DNA of 64,000 nucleotides, from the NCBI GenBank assembly GCA_003169695.1, contig PNAS01000057.1, positions 97,026 through 161,025 of the forward strand, written 5' to 3'. The stretch is from Spartobacteria bacterium (lineage in GTDB: Bacteria; Verrucomicrobiota; Verrucomicrobiia; Chthoniobacterales; UBA10450). The translations under genes and the position numbers were made by a program. The notes beneath the pieces are model-generated. The model saw nothing but the letters and a program-made list of their open reading frames with translations, was not told where the DNA came from and did no database searches. How positions within the stretch are numbered: the stretch's first letter is position 1; the number at the start of each line of letters is the position of its first letter. Positions 35,698-44,120 of the stretch are shown here, piece after piece.

Positions 35698-35737
35698 CGG
35701 GCCCGGCTGCTTTAAGGGCAGCCGGGCCCGATTTTTT
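35698..35737 (+). terminator. Intrinsic terminator
   Basis: A perfect 13-base stem (35698-35710 with 35718-35730) is followed by ATTTTTT, just after the stop at 35676. Confidence 0.92.
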
Positions 35738-35742
35738 GGCCG

Positions 35743-35825
35743 CGCCGTGGCCCCTGGTTCGCAGTGGGTTGCCGCGCGGCGACCAAAGGCGGCCTGGCCT
35801 AGCCGAGCCCTTAGGCATTTCCCCT
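35743..35825. repeat. Dispersed intergenic phrase (tagcccctgg...aaaggcggc type)
   Basis: This spacer shares a degenerate phrase with 29628-29670, 33972-34012 and, more weakly, 21600-21645: a GTxGCCCCTGxxTCGC start and an AAAGGCGGC end. It is present only between genes. Function unknown. Confidence 0.45.
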
Positions 35826-35874
35826 CTTTATTGGACGTTGGACGTTCCGCGCAGCGGCCTTCTTTCCCGCCGCC

Positions 35875-36321
35875 CTACTTCGCCGGTATGAGATCGAATT
35901 TTCCCGAGCCTCCCTGGTAAAAAAGGACGCCCTCCGTCTTGTCACCGCCGCTCCAATGCTTGTGCCCGCCCGGGATCCAGATGAACTCGCCCGGACCCAC
36001 CCGCTTCTCGCCCGCATCATCTTTGTAGAGATAAGCGCCTTTGATCACGACCAGCCACACGTCGTTGGTGTGCGTGTGGGTGCCGGCATCGTATCCCGGC
36101 GTAAATTTGGTAAACGTCCCGTGTGCTCCCTTCTCCGGGTCGCCCCAGAGCACCGCCATGGAAACGCCTGGCATCGCTTCCTTGTAAGTCGCCTGCTCCG
36201 ACGACACGTAGATTACTTCCTTCTTTTTGTTGGCCGACTTCTTTTCGATGCCTGCCGCTCCCATCGCCCCCGCGATAACGACAGCCACCGCCACACCCAA
36301 TGCGATCAATGATTTGTTCAT
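35875..36321 (-). CDS. Exported cupin domain protein
   Basis: From the ATG at 36321 the 148-residue protein has an N-terminal signal or anchor (LIALGVAVAVVIAGAMGAAG), a Lys-rich linker and a cupin barrel: GYDAGTHTHTNDVWLVVIKG (motif 1 His pair and Asp/Glu position) and PGEFIWIPGGHKHWSGG (motif 2 His). It probably binds a metal in the periplasm. The frame upstream to 36555 runs through the ORF6N remnant in antisense and is rejected. Different from the short cytosolic cupin at 2988. Confidence 0.85.
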   Translation of the reverse strand: MNKSLIALGVAVAVVIAGAMGAAGIEKKSANKKKEVIYVSSEQATYKEAMPGVSMAVLWGDPEKGAHGTFTKFTPGYDAGTHTHTNDVWLVVIKGAYLYKDDAGEKRVGPGEFIWIPGGHKHWSGGDKTEGVLFYQGGSGKFDLIPAK

Positions 36322-36511
36322 ATAATTCTTCTTTCTTATTTGGAGATTTCGTCTCGTTTTAACGGCGAGACCGCTCATGACCTTGGCGACCCCGCCACCC
36401 ATGTCACGCCTAATCGCTGGTGGGCAACGCGCTGCCTTGCCCGCTACCTGATCTGCCCTGAACACGCGGGCATCAACTTTCGGCGGTCCACACGCAAACT
36501 GCGATTTCAGA

Positions 36512-36675
36512 AATGGAAGGAGCGGCCAGCTCATCGCAAATTGCGATGAGTTCAAGGAAGCATCGCGGCACGGCCTATCGCCCTTGGGCCTTCACCGAGC
36601 ACGGCGCACTCCAGGCCGCGAACATCCTCAACAGCACGCGCGCGGTCCAGATGAGCTTCGCGGCGCGGGAATTCT
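36512..36675 (+). pseudogene. ORF6N-type DNA-binding protein, middle fragment
   Basis: The plus strand reads MEGAASSSQIAMSSRKHRGT then AYRPWAFTEHGALQAANILN and STRAVQMS, the central part of an ORF6N/KilA-N-type protein, before going out of homology and stopping at 36675. The start and the end of the gene are missing here; the end is found at 37591-37829. Confidence 0.7.
36632..36656 (+). repeat. 25-bp direct repeat, left copy
   Basis: Bases 36632-36656 are identical to 37591-37615. They encode STRAVQMS in the two ORF6N fragments. Together they frame a 934-bp block with the TonB-like gene. Confidence 0.85.
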
Positions 36676-36716
36676 AACGGGTGGGATCGGCCCTTCCGAG
36701 GGCGATGTCTGTCGCG

Positions 36717-37457
36717 CTATCCCGATTTCATTTGCCGGCCCGGGCCCGTGAAGACGATTGTCCAGTTGAACTGGCAGGCCACGGGCTTTCCATTGCGAAA
36801 ACCAGGGATAAACGCCGCATCGCGGATCGGCCCGACCGCTTGCGTGCCAAATCCCATGCCCGCCGGGTGCTCGTAAGTTACGCTCGCCGCCTGCACCTGC
36901 CCCATTTCGTTGACATTGAGCTTCAACGAGGCCAGCCCCGGACTGCCAGGCGCCTGGGGCGGATAATAAATTCCTTTGAACTGCGAGTTCCCCGGAGCGG
37001 ACGCGAATTGTGGGGCAATGAAATCGTCCCCTTTCTTCAGATCGTCCTCTTCCTGATTCAAAAAGATCCGGAGATGTGGCTTCCCATCGCGGACCGCAAA
37101 CACCACCGCCCCCAGCAGATAAACTCCTACGCGACTCCCTTTGTAGACCGCCGGCTCAAACATCGCTCCGTCAATCCGGCCGAGGACCTCTTTTTGCAGT
37201 AGCTCTGTGTTCGGAGTGCAGCGGTAGGTGCGAGACCAGTAGCCACTCCCATATTGTGAGACGGCGCAGCCGAACATCACGAAGCCATCGCCTTGTCCGC
37301 GCTTCACCAACATTTGGGTATCGATAGTATTAATGAGCGATTGCTTATGATGACCGAGCAAGGCGGGCCGGAACTGCGGCAGATTCTCCGCCAGAGCATC
37401 CTTGCGCAGCGTGATCAGCAGGAGAGAGCAAACAAGGAGGCGAGCGAGCGATTTCAT
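36717..37457 (-). CDS. TonB-C-like exported protein
   Basis: From the ATG at 37457 the 246-residue product has a signal peptide (KSLARLLVCSLLLITLRKDALA) and, after a central region with two Cys (MFGCAVSQYG, RTYRCTPN), a C-terminal TonB-C-like domain: YPPQAPGSPGLASLKLNVNEMGQVQAASV and AAFIPGFRNGKPVACQFNWTIVF. It lacks the N-terminal membrane anchor and Pro-rich spacer of true TonB, so it is probably a periplasmic relative rather than an energy transducer. It lies inside the block that interrupts the ORF6N gene. Confidence 0.75.
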   Translation of the reverse strand: MKSLARLLVCSLLLITLRKDALAENLPQFRPALLGHHKQSLINTIDTQMLVKRGQGDGFVMFGCAVSQYGSGYWSRTYRCTPNTELLQKEVLGRIDGAMFEPAVYKGSRVGVYLLGAVVFAVRDGKPHLRIFLNQEEDDLKKGDDFIAPQFASAPGNSQFKGIYYPPQAPGSPGLASLKLNVNEMGQVQAASVTYEHPAGMGFGTQAVGPIRDAAFIPGFRNGKPVACQFNWTIVFTGPGRQMKSG

Positions 37458-37579
37458 CTGCGGGGGAAGGAGAGCTCCATTTCCTCTCATTTGCTAATTT
37501 CGTGCAAGCATAAATTGGCAACCTTTTCGGTGAAGCTGTTCCCCCTTCGCCTGCAATCGCGGATGTCTTGCCGGGCCGT

Positions 37580-37829
37580 TGCGTTCTCCGCAGCACGCGC
37601 GCGGTCCAGATGAGCGTGTTTGTCATCCGCGCTTTCGTCAAAATGCGCGAGACATTGCTGGGCACACGCGAGCTCGCGAAAAAGCTAGCCGCGCTGGAGA
37701 CAGCTTACCGGTCGGCTCGATTCGCACGAAGCCGCAATCGTTCACGTGTTGCAGGAGCTGATGCTGATTCTTAATCCACCTCCGTTGCCGCCCCCGCCGC
37801 CCAAGCCTCAGATTGGACTTAAGCCCTGA
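37580..37829 (+). pseudogene. ORF6N-type DNA-binding protein, C-terminal fragment
   Basis: Reading VLRSTRAVQMSVFVIRAFVKM and RETLLGTRELAKKLAALET, then after a one-base slip the ending HVLQELMLILNPPPLPPPPP and KPQIGLKP, this is the C-terminal half of an ORF6N protein. The intact copy at 39504 ends the same way ([15 protein letters not shown]). It is broken both by the loss of its start and by the slip near 37700. Confidence 0.75.
37591..37615 (+). repeat. 25-bp direct repeat, right copy
   Basis: Identical to 36632-36656; see that entry. Confidence 0.85.
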
Positions 37830-37985
37830 TGTTCGCCATTCGTCATTCGCCTGGTTCCTCATTCGCTAAACTCCGCACGCGAAAGCTTTCGAAGTTCGAC
37901 ATTCGTCACTCGTCATTCGCAGTTGCCTCTCTCCACATTCGTCACTCGGCATTCGGCACTCGTCATTCACCACTCGAGTTTGCCG
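37830..37985. repeat. ATTCG-type degenerate repeat array
   Basis: More than ten near copies of the CATTCGTCATTCGxC phrase lie head to tail here. The same phrase occurs at 7072-7100, 7970-8040, 13614-13640 and 40040-40110. It is strictly intergenic apart from the tail of the gene ending at 7029. Confidence 0.75.
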
Positions 37986-38023
37986 CTTGACTGAAAACTT
38001 GACTTACGCTTGACTAATCCCCC

Positions 38024-39028
38024 GTGAGCTACCACCCGATCTATACGATCACGCCGCTCCTCCTCTCCAGGGTGGAACAGGTCGCGGCGTTACGGGAGCG
38101 AATTCTGGCGGCAACCGTGCAGGTGCCGTGGATTCCGGCATTGCAAAAAGACACGCGCATCCGCAATGCCCATTCCTCGACGGCCATCGAGGGCAATCCA
38201 CTCACCTTGGAACAGGTCCGTGTGATCGAAGAAGGCCGTGAGATTCCGGCGACCGCGCAGCGCGCCCGCCGCGAAGTTTCAAATTACTTCGCCGGTCTGC
38301 GCTTTGTCGAAAAAAATGCGCAACGCAGCACCGTCACGCACGTAGAGGTGTTGAAGCTGCACCGCATCATGGCCGGCGAGGTGATGGACCAGGGAAAAGC
38401 GGGCCAATATCGAACCATCCGGGTAAAGGTGGGAAATTACATCGCGCCGCGCGCCGAAAAAGTGAAGCCGATGATGTCCGACCTGCTCGAGTGGTGGAAC
38501 AAGGAGGCGGCCAAAACTTCTCCCATCCTCAGCTCGGCCATCGTCCATCATCAGGTTGAAACGATTCATCCGTTTGCGGACGGCAACGGACGGGCCGGCC
38601 GCATGTTAAGTTTGTGGGAACTTTATCGGCGCGGCTTCGACAGCCACCACGTCTTCTCGATCGACGAATTTTATTGGGAGGATCGGCCGCGTTATTATGC
38701 TGCCCTGGAAAACGTGCAGCAGGAAGAGGGCGACCTCACCGCCTGGCTCGAATACAGCGCCGAGGGCTTGCGTGGAACGCTGGAGCGAGTCTGGAGCCGG
38801 ATCCAAAAGCTAGCGGCGCGCGGGGGGCAAGCGAAGCTGGTCCTGCGACCGAAACAGGAGCAACTCCTGCATTTGTTGCGCGAACACAAGGCCCTGACGC
38901 CGCGCGAACTCTGGGACGCGCTCGGCATATCGAAACAAGGCGCGCTCGACTTGTTGCGACCGCTGATCAAGGCTGGTTTGGTGCGCCGGATTGGAACGAA
39001 GAAGACCGGCCGTTACGTCTTAAAGTAA
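38024..39028 (+). CDS. Fic family protein (AMPylase-type)
   Basis: The 334-residue protein starts with GTG at 38024 and has the layout Fic_N, Fic core, winged helix. The inhibitory motif (S/T)xxxE(G/N) is present N-terminally (SSTAIEGN, residues 51-58), and the active site HPFADGNGRAGR is complete near residue 183. The C-terminal part (LRPKQEQLLHLLREHKALTPRELWDALGISKQGALDLLRPL) is a winged helix. Such proteins AMPylate or de-AMPylate targets and are self-inhibited by the N-terminal Glu. It stands alone, without an obvious antitoxin. Confidence 0.93.
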   Translation: MSYHPIYTITPLLLSRVEQVAALRERILAATVQVPWIPALQKDTRIRNAHSSTAIEGNPLTLEQVRVIEEGREIPATAQRARREVSNYFAGLRFVEKNAQRSTVTHVEVLKLHRIMAGEVMDQGKAGQYRTIRVKVGNYIAPRAEKVKPMMSDLLEWWNKEAAKTSPILSSAIVHHQVETIHPFADGNGRAGRMLSLWELYRRGFDSHHVFSIDEFYWEDRPRYYAALENVQQEEGDLTAWLEYSAEGLRGTLERVWSRIQKLAARGGQAKLVLRPKQEQLLHLLREHKALTPRELWDALGISKQGALDLLRPLIKAGLVRRIGTKKTGRYVLK

Positions 39029-39082
39029 AGGATCAAGCGCTCGTCTTCTGTAGCGGCGAATGGGTCACCGCTGATTCCAAGG

Positions 39083-39148
39083 TTGTAGGGCGTTTCTGTG
39101 AAACGCCGCCCCTGAAAATGGCGTCTGGCACAGACGCCCTACAATTCC
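39083..39148. repeat. Palindromic BIME-like element, copy 1
   Basis: Two hairpins in opposite orientation: a left unit starting TTGTAGGGCG with GGCGTTTC-type stem, and a right unit GGCGTCTG-gca-CAGACGCC ending CCTACAA. This divergent copy lies just after the Fic gene. Confidence 0.8.
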
Positions 39149-39255
39149 GCTCGTCCTCGCCCTTCGCCTGCCATGCCTTGCCCTGAGCGCAGTCGAACGG
39201 ATGTCTTGCCATTTCTTCCCTTTTTCTTCTTAATTCATACCTCCCCGTCCCCCCT

Positions 39256-39519
39256 ATGTCTTCCCCCAAAGAGAACAGCAGCCCAGTGATTTCGCCTTTC
39301 AACGACGTGCAGGAAAACGTCCGCCGATTCAACGAAGACGAAGCCGTCTGGCGTTGTTTCGTCAGGAAACGCGCACGGCGAAAACGACTGCTCCGGCTGT
39401 TCGGCCTGCTGGCTTCACTACCTCCGCTCACGAAGAAGAAGCTCGATGATCTCGACTGGCGTGCAGCCGAACGCGAAGCGAGACCCGTCCGAGCAATCGG
39501 GACATGGATCGCGCCGTGA
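39256..39519 (+). CDS. Small basic protein upstream of the ORF6N gene
   Basis: The 87-residue product is soluble and basic ([32 protein letters not shown]), with no signal or known motif. Its end overlaps the start of the ORF6N gene by 16 bases, which suggests a two-gene unit. Real coding is likely from the overlap and codon use, but the function is unknown. Confidence 0.55.
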   Translation: MSSPKENSSPVISPFNDVQENVRRFNEDEAVWRCFVRKRARRKRLLRLFGLLASLPPLTKKKLDDLDWRAAEREARPVRAIGTWIAP

Positions 39520-40025
39520 AATCCAAAGCGCTCCTGATTCAAGTCGAGCAACGAATCTTTCTCATCCGTGGTCAAAAGGTCATGCTCGATGCAGACTTGG
39601 CTGAGCTGTACGGCGTGGCCACCAAGTCTCTGAATCTTGCGGTGAAGCGCAACGGGGATCGATTTCCGGAAGACTTTGCCTTTCAGCTTAACGGGGACGA
39701 AGTGGCGGGTTTGAGGTTTCAATTTGAAACCACAAAGCGTGGTCGCGGTGGACGCCGCTATCGTCCCTACGCCTTCACCGAGCAGGGCGTCGCGATGCTT
39801 TCCAGCGTGCTGCGCAGTTCGCGCGCCGTGCAGGTAAACATTGCCATCATGCGCGCGTTCGTCCGGTTGCGTGAGATGCTGATGTCGAACGCGGACCTCG
39901 CGCGGAAGCTACTCGCCCTCGAAAACAAGTACGATGCTCAATTTCGGGTCGTGTTCGACGCTATTCGGGAACTGATGGAAGGTCCACCGCCACCGCCCAA
40001 ACCTCGGATTGGATTCAAGCCTTAA
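39504..40025 (+). CDS. ORF6N domain DNA-binding protein
   Basis: The 173-residue protein is a complete ORF6N family member: [33 protein letters not shown] at the N-terminus, then [48 protein letters not shown] and a Pro-rich end ([14 protein letters not shown]). ORF6N domains are phage- and plasmid-derived DNA-binding modules found as single chromosomal genes. Two fragments of a relative occur at 36512 and 37580, so this family has moved or been copied in this region. Confidence 0.92.
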   Translation: MDRAVKSKALLIQVEQRIFLIRGQKVMLDADLAELYGVATKSLNLAVKRNGDRFPEDFAFQLNGDEVAGLRFQFETTKRGRGGRRYRPYAFTEQGVAMLSSVLRSSRAVQVNIAIMRAFVRLREMLMSNADLARKLLALENKYDAQFRVVFDAIRELMEGPPPPPKPRIGFKP

Positions 40026-40503
40026 TCCCTGCACCCACCGTTCGTCATTCGCACCTCGACATTCGTCATTCGGTTAGTTCGTTATTCGACACTCGACGTT
40101 CGCACTTCTCTAGATTGCCCGGCGCGACGCCGCACCTTCAACAGTGGCTGCTTTTTGCTTTTCTTGGAAAACATCCTGCCCGCCCCATACTGCTAAATCC
40201 GTGCCACGCATGTCCGCTCCACTGCTGCGAATGGAGCCGCAGGGATGCGAGCGACATAGACGAAAGGTCGTAGACCGAGCGAATGGGCAATTCGCGAGTC
40301 AATGGTCCGTCCCACCGCGACATAGATGGGCAAGTCGAAGGACCGAGCGAGCGGGAGCGAACGAGTCAATTTCGTGCCAGCGCTGGAGAGGAAACCGGAT
40401 TACACTGGAAAAATCCCCGCCGCCTCGCTCAAACCACGCTTCCCCTATGCTCTCCCGAGAGATACCGGCACAGATGTCTTGCCAAACGCGGTAGAGTTCT
40501 TGC
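40026..40503. other. Spacer with repeats and no gene
   Basis: About 480 bases without a supported gene. Contents: ATTCG-type repeat (40040-40110), then one copy of the 50-bp dispersed repeat (40281-40330), whose other copies lie at 56953-57003 and 59946-59997 in the opposite orientation. Confidence 0.6.
40281..40330 (+). repeat. 50-bp dispersed repeat, copy 1
   Basis: Core phrase GGCAATTCGCGAGTCAATGG followed by TCCGTCCCACCGCGACATAG, an imperfect match to 56953-57003 (reverse strand, nearly identical over about 45 bases) and 59946-59997 (reverse strand, several changes). All copies are intergenic. Confidence 0.75.
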
Positions 40504-40914
40504 GTGATGAAGAAAGAAGCTGGCGTTGTAATTTACTCGCCGAGCGATCTCATCCGCTACTTGGCCTCCCCTTTCGCGTCCTGGTTGGACCGTTGTTACC
40601 TAGAGGATCCGAACACGGTCGTGCCAGACGAGGAAAGTGATGACCAACAGCTCCTCGCCCAGACCGGTGACGAGCACGAGGCGTCGGTCCTAGCGGAATT
40701 CAATGCCTCCACGCGCGAGTTGGTGAAAGTTCCAAAAGAAAATTTCAAGGAGGCGCGCACAAAAACACTGGCAGCGATCGCAGCGAGGGCTCCGCCGGCT
40801 TGTCTCATTTTTCCGATCAGCTTGACCGGCAAAGCCAAATGCCGTCGCAACACCCGATCTTCGAAATGTTTTATGTCGAGTTCCCGTTTGGGACACAACC
40901 AGCGTTTCTGCTAG
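40504..40914 (+). pseudogene. TM0106-type RecB-like nuclease, N-terminal fragment
   Basis: The frame begins MMKKEAGVVIYSPSDLIRYL and continues ASPFASWLDRCYLEDPNT, LAQTGDEHEASVLAEF and FKEARTKTLAAIAA, the N-terminus of the TM0106 RecB-like nuclease family, which normally runs on for several hundred residues with a PDDEXK nuclease and often a helicase. Here homology ends by about residue 98 and the frame stops at 40914. A second open frame at 40800-41174 (124 residues, EMFYVEFPFGTQPAFLLDHN) follows but does not restore the family; I could not identify it. Confidence 0.6.
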
Positions 40915-41174
40915 ATCATAATTCGTCCTGCGTATGGCACGACGATGCCATTGCCTTTCGAAATCAAAGACCCTCGCCGGCTTCTCTTTGGACACAGAAT
41001 GATTGCGAGGACCTAATCAAGGCCGCCAGTTATAATATTGGCCAAGTATTGGCGATGGTCGCAGCGTGCCTTAAAGGAGAGCCGATCAGAACCGGCGATC
41101 CTGGGGCGGTCGCGCGTGAATTCCATCTCGAAGGACACATTCTGGCCATAAGCGGTAGCTCAATTCAAGACTAG

Positions 41175-42030
41175 ATCCAATTGACTGGCGCTCGCCAATT
41201 CGTCGAAGCGCCGCCGATTTGAAAAAGATAGTGCCCCCTGAGGCTGACGTGGGGAAGGCTTATTGGGGTCAAGTCTAAATTCTTTGACACTTCATGCCGA
41301 CGTCAAAAGGGTTGAAGCGCAGTAAGCGCCGTTCTCGCGGCCAGGACTCATCGAGCGTAGACGAATTAGAAGCACTCGTGCGCGCCGCGGTACTACGCCG
41401 TCAAGTTTGAATGGCAGTCGCGAGCAGACTCGTGCGTTGATTCTATTGAAATTGGCTCTGCACGAGCTGCATCCCAATCAAGGCCGTCGCACCCAGCGCC
41501 TGGGCCTTGCGCGTGAGCTCGGAAACGGCGTTGCGTCTAGACGACCCTCCCGGCAGACTCGTGATGCCATGCCGGCGCAATCAGAACTTGACCGCTTAAA
41601 AGTCCAAATAGGGGTCAGAGCTTACTATTGACAGTCCTGACTGCGATTTTCTTGTGCAGATCATCACGGCGTCGTCACGGACCAGGGAGAAACTGGCCGC
41701 GCCATTCTATTTTCAAAACCAGCCGGGATCTGGCAACCGGGGCGGTTGCCCTACAATTCAAATCGAATCGAAAGAAGACGGCGTCTGACACAGACGCCCT
41801 ACAATTCCGAAATCGAAGAAATAGGCATTCGGCGGTCATCCTCCTGTGCCCGGCTACGGGGGAGAACTAGACCGCCGCTACAGAGAAAACTATCCGAACA
41901 GCCGGCCCAGCCCGAAAGGGAGATGCCCGCATATTTCTTGAGGAGCCAGGCGGTCAGCGGACACGCGGAAAGGCCGGAGAAGAGGGCGAACCTATGAAGC
42001 GGCTTCCCTCCCCACGTCGACGTTAATGAA
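41175..42030. other. Gene-free accessory spacer with repeats
   Basis: No supported gene in about 850 bases. It holds GGGGTCA-type motifs at 41266-41290 and 41617-41640, a phrase at 41399-41425 (aagtttgaatggcagtcgcg) repeated at 44932-44958, and a palindromic BIME-like element at 41733-41808. Short open frames on both strands lack start signals and family resemblance. Confidence 0.55.
41733..41808. repeat. Palindromic BIME-like element, copy 2
   Basis: The left hairpin is altered (GGCAACC...GGTTGCC, then CCTACAATTC), the right one is typical: GGCGTCTG-aca-CAGACGCC-CTACAATTC. Confidence 0.75.
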
Positions 42031-42660
42031 TCACTTTCCGCGACTGGCTGGCGGCACAATGCCGTTCATCCGGAGATACTCGATTATCTGGCCGTAATGA
42101 TCGAACGCATGAGCCGGGGCAAAGGTGGCCATGAACAGTCGGGTAGTCGTCCCGCTTTTCCTGGCAATAGGTTGGACAAGATTCGACTCGTTCAGAGTAG
42201 CTACCGCCTTGTGACCAAACGCGAATGAATCTTTCAGGAACTTTATAATCTCGCCTTTGGCCTTCATGTTGTCCGGGCCTTTCCCATCGTTAACCGTGTC
42301 AGGTGGCGTCTCGCCCGTGATCGGGGCCCAGATAAGGTAGTTGGACGCGGCGATATGCTTCAGCTGTTCTCCGAAGGTGCGCACACCTTTGTAGTCGCTG
42401 CCGGGAAGGTTCAGCTTTTCCGGAGAAAAATCGAACTTGCCCTCAGGCATGGCTTCGGCCGCTTCGACTATTTCCTTCTCGACAAGGCTGACCTCGCGAT
42501 CGATCGCTGACGCGATGGTCGGCGGCGATGACGCCGTTGGCGACGGCGAATTTAGTGCAGGCGGCGAGCTGGCGGCCGGTGAATTCTTCGTGTTCTGGCC
42601 GTAAGCCACGGTCGTTAGCAGACACGCTGTGAGGAGGACGAAGGTTTTGATGTGTTTCAT
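42031..42660 (-). CDS. Exported DinB-like protein
   Basis: From the ATG at 42660 the 209-residue product has a signal peptide (HIKTFVLLTACLLTTVAYG), a Pro/Ser linker (SSPPALNSPSPTASSPP) and a four-helix DinB-like domain with the His positions expected for metal binding: FGEQLKHIAASNYLIW, FGHKAVATLNESN and FAPAHAFDHYGQIIEYLRMNGI. DinB_2 proteins act as metal-dependent thiol transferases or have unknown roles. It stands alone among repeats. Confidence 0.85.
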   Translation of the reverse strand: MKHIKTFVLLTACLLTTVAYGQNTKNSPAASSPPALNSPSPTASSPPTIASAIDREVSLVEKEIVEAAEAMPEGKFDFSPEKLNLPGSDYKGVRTFGEQLKHIAASNYLIWAPITGETPPDTVNDGKGPDNMKAKGEIIKFLKDSFAFGHKAVATLNESNLVQPIARKSGTTTRLFMATFAPAHAFDHYGQIIEYLRMNGIVPPASRGK

Positions 42661-42896
42661 TGGATGGGTAGCGAGGTTTGCTGGTTGAGGGTCAAAGCGC
42701 GAACGATCTTTCGAATTCAACCAACAAAGAACTTGTCCGCCTGCTTTGCAAGAAGAGACTGGGAATCGCCAACGTGAGTAAAGAGGTCGAAGGGGTCATG
42801 CCCCAGGAAGGACCGTGCCGCGCCCTTTCACGTGTTCAATAAGATACGCGAAATGGTCGGATGGATTCGGATTTCTCCGGACGATGCCGCCGATTG

Positions 42897-42962
42897 TTGT
42901 AGGGCGTCTGTGTCAGACGCCATTGATCGAGGACCGGCGTTTGGCACAAACGCCCTACAATT
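42897..42962. repeat. Palindromic BIME-like element, copy 3
   Basis: Left unit TTGTAGGGCGTCTG-tgt-CAGACGCC, 16-base spacer, right unit GGCGTTTG-gca-CAAACGCC-CTACAA. Outer ends are inverted copies of each other. Confidence 0.88.
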
Positions 42963-43027
42963 CAGATCAGAACAAGCGCCTCGACCCATTCGACAAAAAC
43001 CCAGGACAGACTTCGCGCCGTGGCAGA

Positions 43028-43141
43028 TTTGTAGGGCATCTGTGTCAGACGCCATTTGGTCTTGGATCGGCGTTTGACACAAACGCCCTACAATTCAGAT
43101 CGAATCAGAAGGCACGGCGTCTGACACAGACGCCTACAATT
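43028..43141. repeat. Palindromic BIME-like element, copy 4 plus half unit
   Basis: A full two-hairpin element at 43028-43094 is followed at 43114-43141 by a further right-hand unit (GGCGTCTGACACAGACGCC). Confidence 0.88.
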
Positions 43142-43231
43142 CCGAACAGAAAGAAAACTACGCGACCAGCCGATGCAGGCGTCAGAGCCAAGTATTTACA
43201 TTTGCGATCGCGACGGCGCCAGAGTTCACGC

Positions 43232-43639
43232 CTACGCTGCCAGGGGCGCGGTGATGGGTGCTGAGGAGTTTTTCGTTAGGAGGTTCATCGCGAGCTGCAA
43301 CTCTTCTATATCGAAGGGTTTTGCGAGAAACATGTCCACTTTCAATTCCTCGTAGGCCCGGATGTTCTCCTCGGTCAGATGCGCCGAAAGGACGATAATC
43401 TTACCCGCGAACTCGCGCATTCGCAGCCGACGCACCAATTCGAGTCCGCTCACACGTCGCATGTGATGGTCGGTAATAATGATGTCGAAAGGTTCCGCCG
43501 CGGCGCCGATCTTCATGAGCGCCATCCAGCCATCGGACGCGCTGGTTACTTTCGCGGCCGGACCGCCCAGGATGAGCGCAAGCAGCTGTGTCACGGCCGG
43601 CTCATCCTCGACGGTCAAAATGTGTAAGCGGTCTTTCAT
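43232..43639 (-). CDS. Single-domain response regulator
   Basis: The 135-residue protein is a receiver domain only: acidic pair E11/D12, phospho-acceptor D57 in IIITDHHM, Ser in IIVLSAH and Lys in LAKPFDIEEL. No output domain or adjacent histidine kinase exists, so it likely works by protein contact or as a phosphate relay. A paralogue of the same build is at 59088. Confidence 0.93.
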   Translation of the reverse strand: MKDRLHILTVEDEPAVTQLLALILGGPAAKVTSASDGWMALMKIGAAAEPFDIIITDHHMRRVSGLELVRRLRMREFAGKIIVLSAHLTEENIRAYEELKVDMFLAKPFDIEELQLAMNLLTKNSSAPITAPLAA

Positions 43640-44120
43640 GAACTCTGGGCACTAAGGAAGCAATACGCAGACCACTCTGGCGACAGAAAGCGCTCTCTCA
43701 CCCTTCGGGTGCTTCACAAATGATCCTTCAGATCGGGAAACGGCTGGCTGCACCTGCCTCAGGTATAGCATCCGCCGATCAACGACCCCTTTGGTGCTCA
43801 ATTACACGCATCGTAACCGGCTTACGATAGATCGTGCCGGACGGAGATCAGAGATCAGATTTTTGTAGGGCGTCTGTGTCAGACGCCATTAGTCTCGGAG
43901 GGGCGTTTGGCACAAACGCCCTACAATTCAGATCGAACAAGCGCCACGACCCTGTAGCCACTGCGCTGCGTCGCCGTGTGCCGGAACAACCGCCTCGACA
44001 TAGCGAGCGGCTACAGCTCGGCGTCTGACACAGACCCTACAATTCAGATCGAATCAAAGAGATAGGCGCTTGGCACAAGCGCCTCTACATTGCCGCTACG
44101 ACACTCTGGCTTCCGTCCTC
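43640..44120. other. Repeat-rich spacer upstream of a glycosyltransferase
   Basis: No gene in 480 bases. Palindromic elements at 43862-43928, 44017-44046 and 44064-44091 fill the right half. The last one ends about 30 bases before the glycosyltransferase ATG, so it lies in its leader. Confidence 0.6.
43862..44091. repeat. Palindromic BIME-like element, copy 5 plus two half units
   Basis: A full element at 43862-43928, then a shortened unit at 44017-44046 (GGCGTCTGACACAGACCC) and a variant at 44064-44091 (AGGCGCTTGGCACAAGCGCC). Confidence 0.85.

Larger units (their letters stand above)
42661..43231. other. Repeat-rich spacer
   Basis: About 570 bases with no supported gene. Three palindromic elements dominate it (42897-42962, 43028-43094, 43114-43141). 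Confidence 0.6.
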
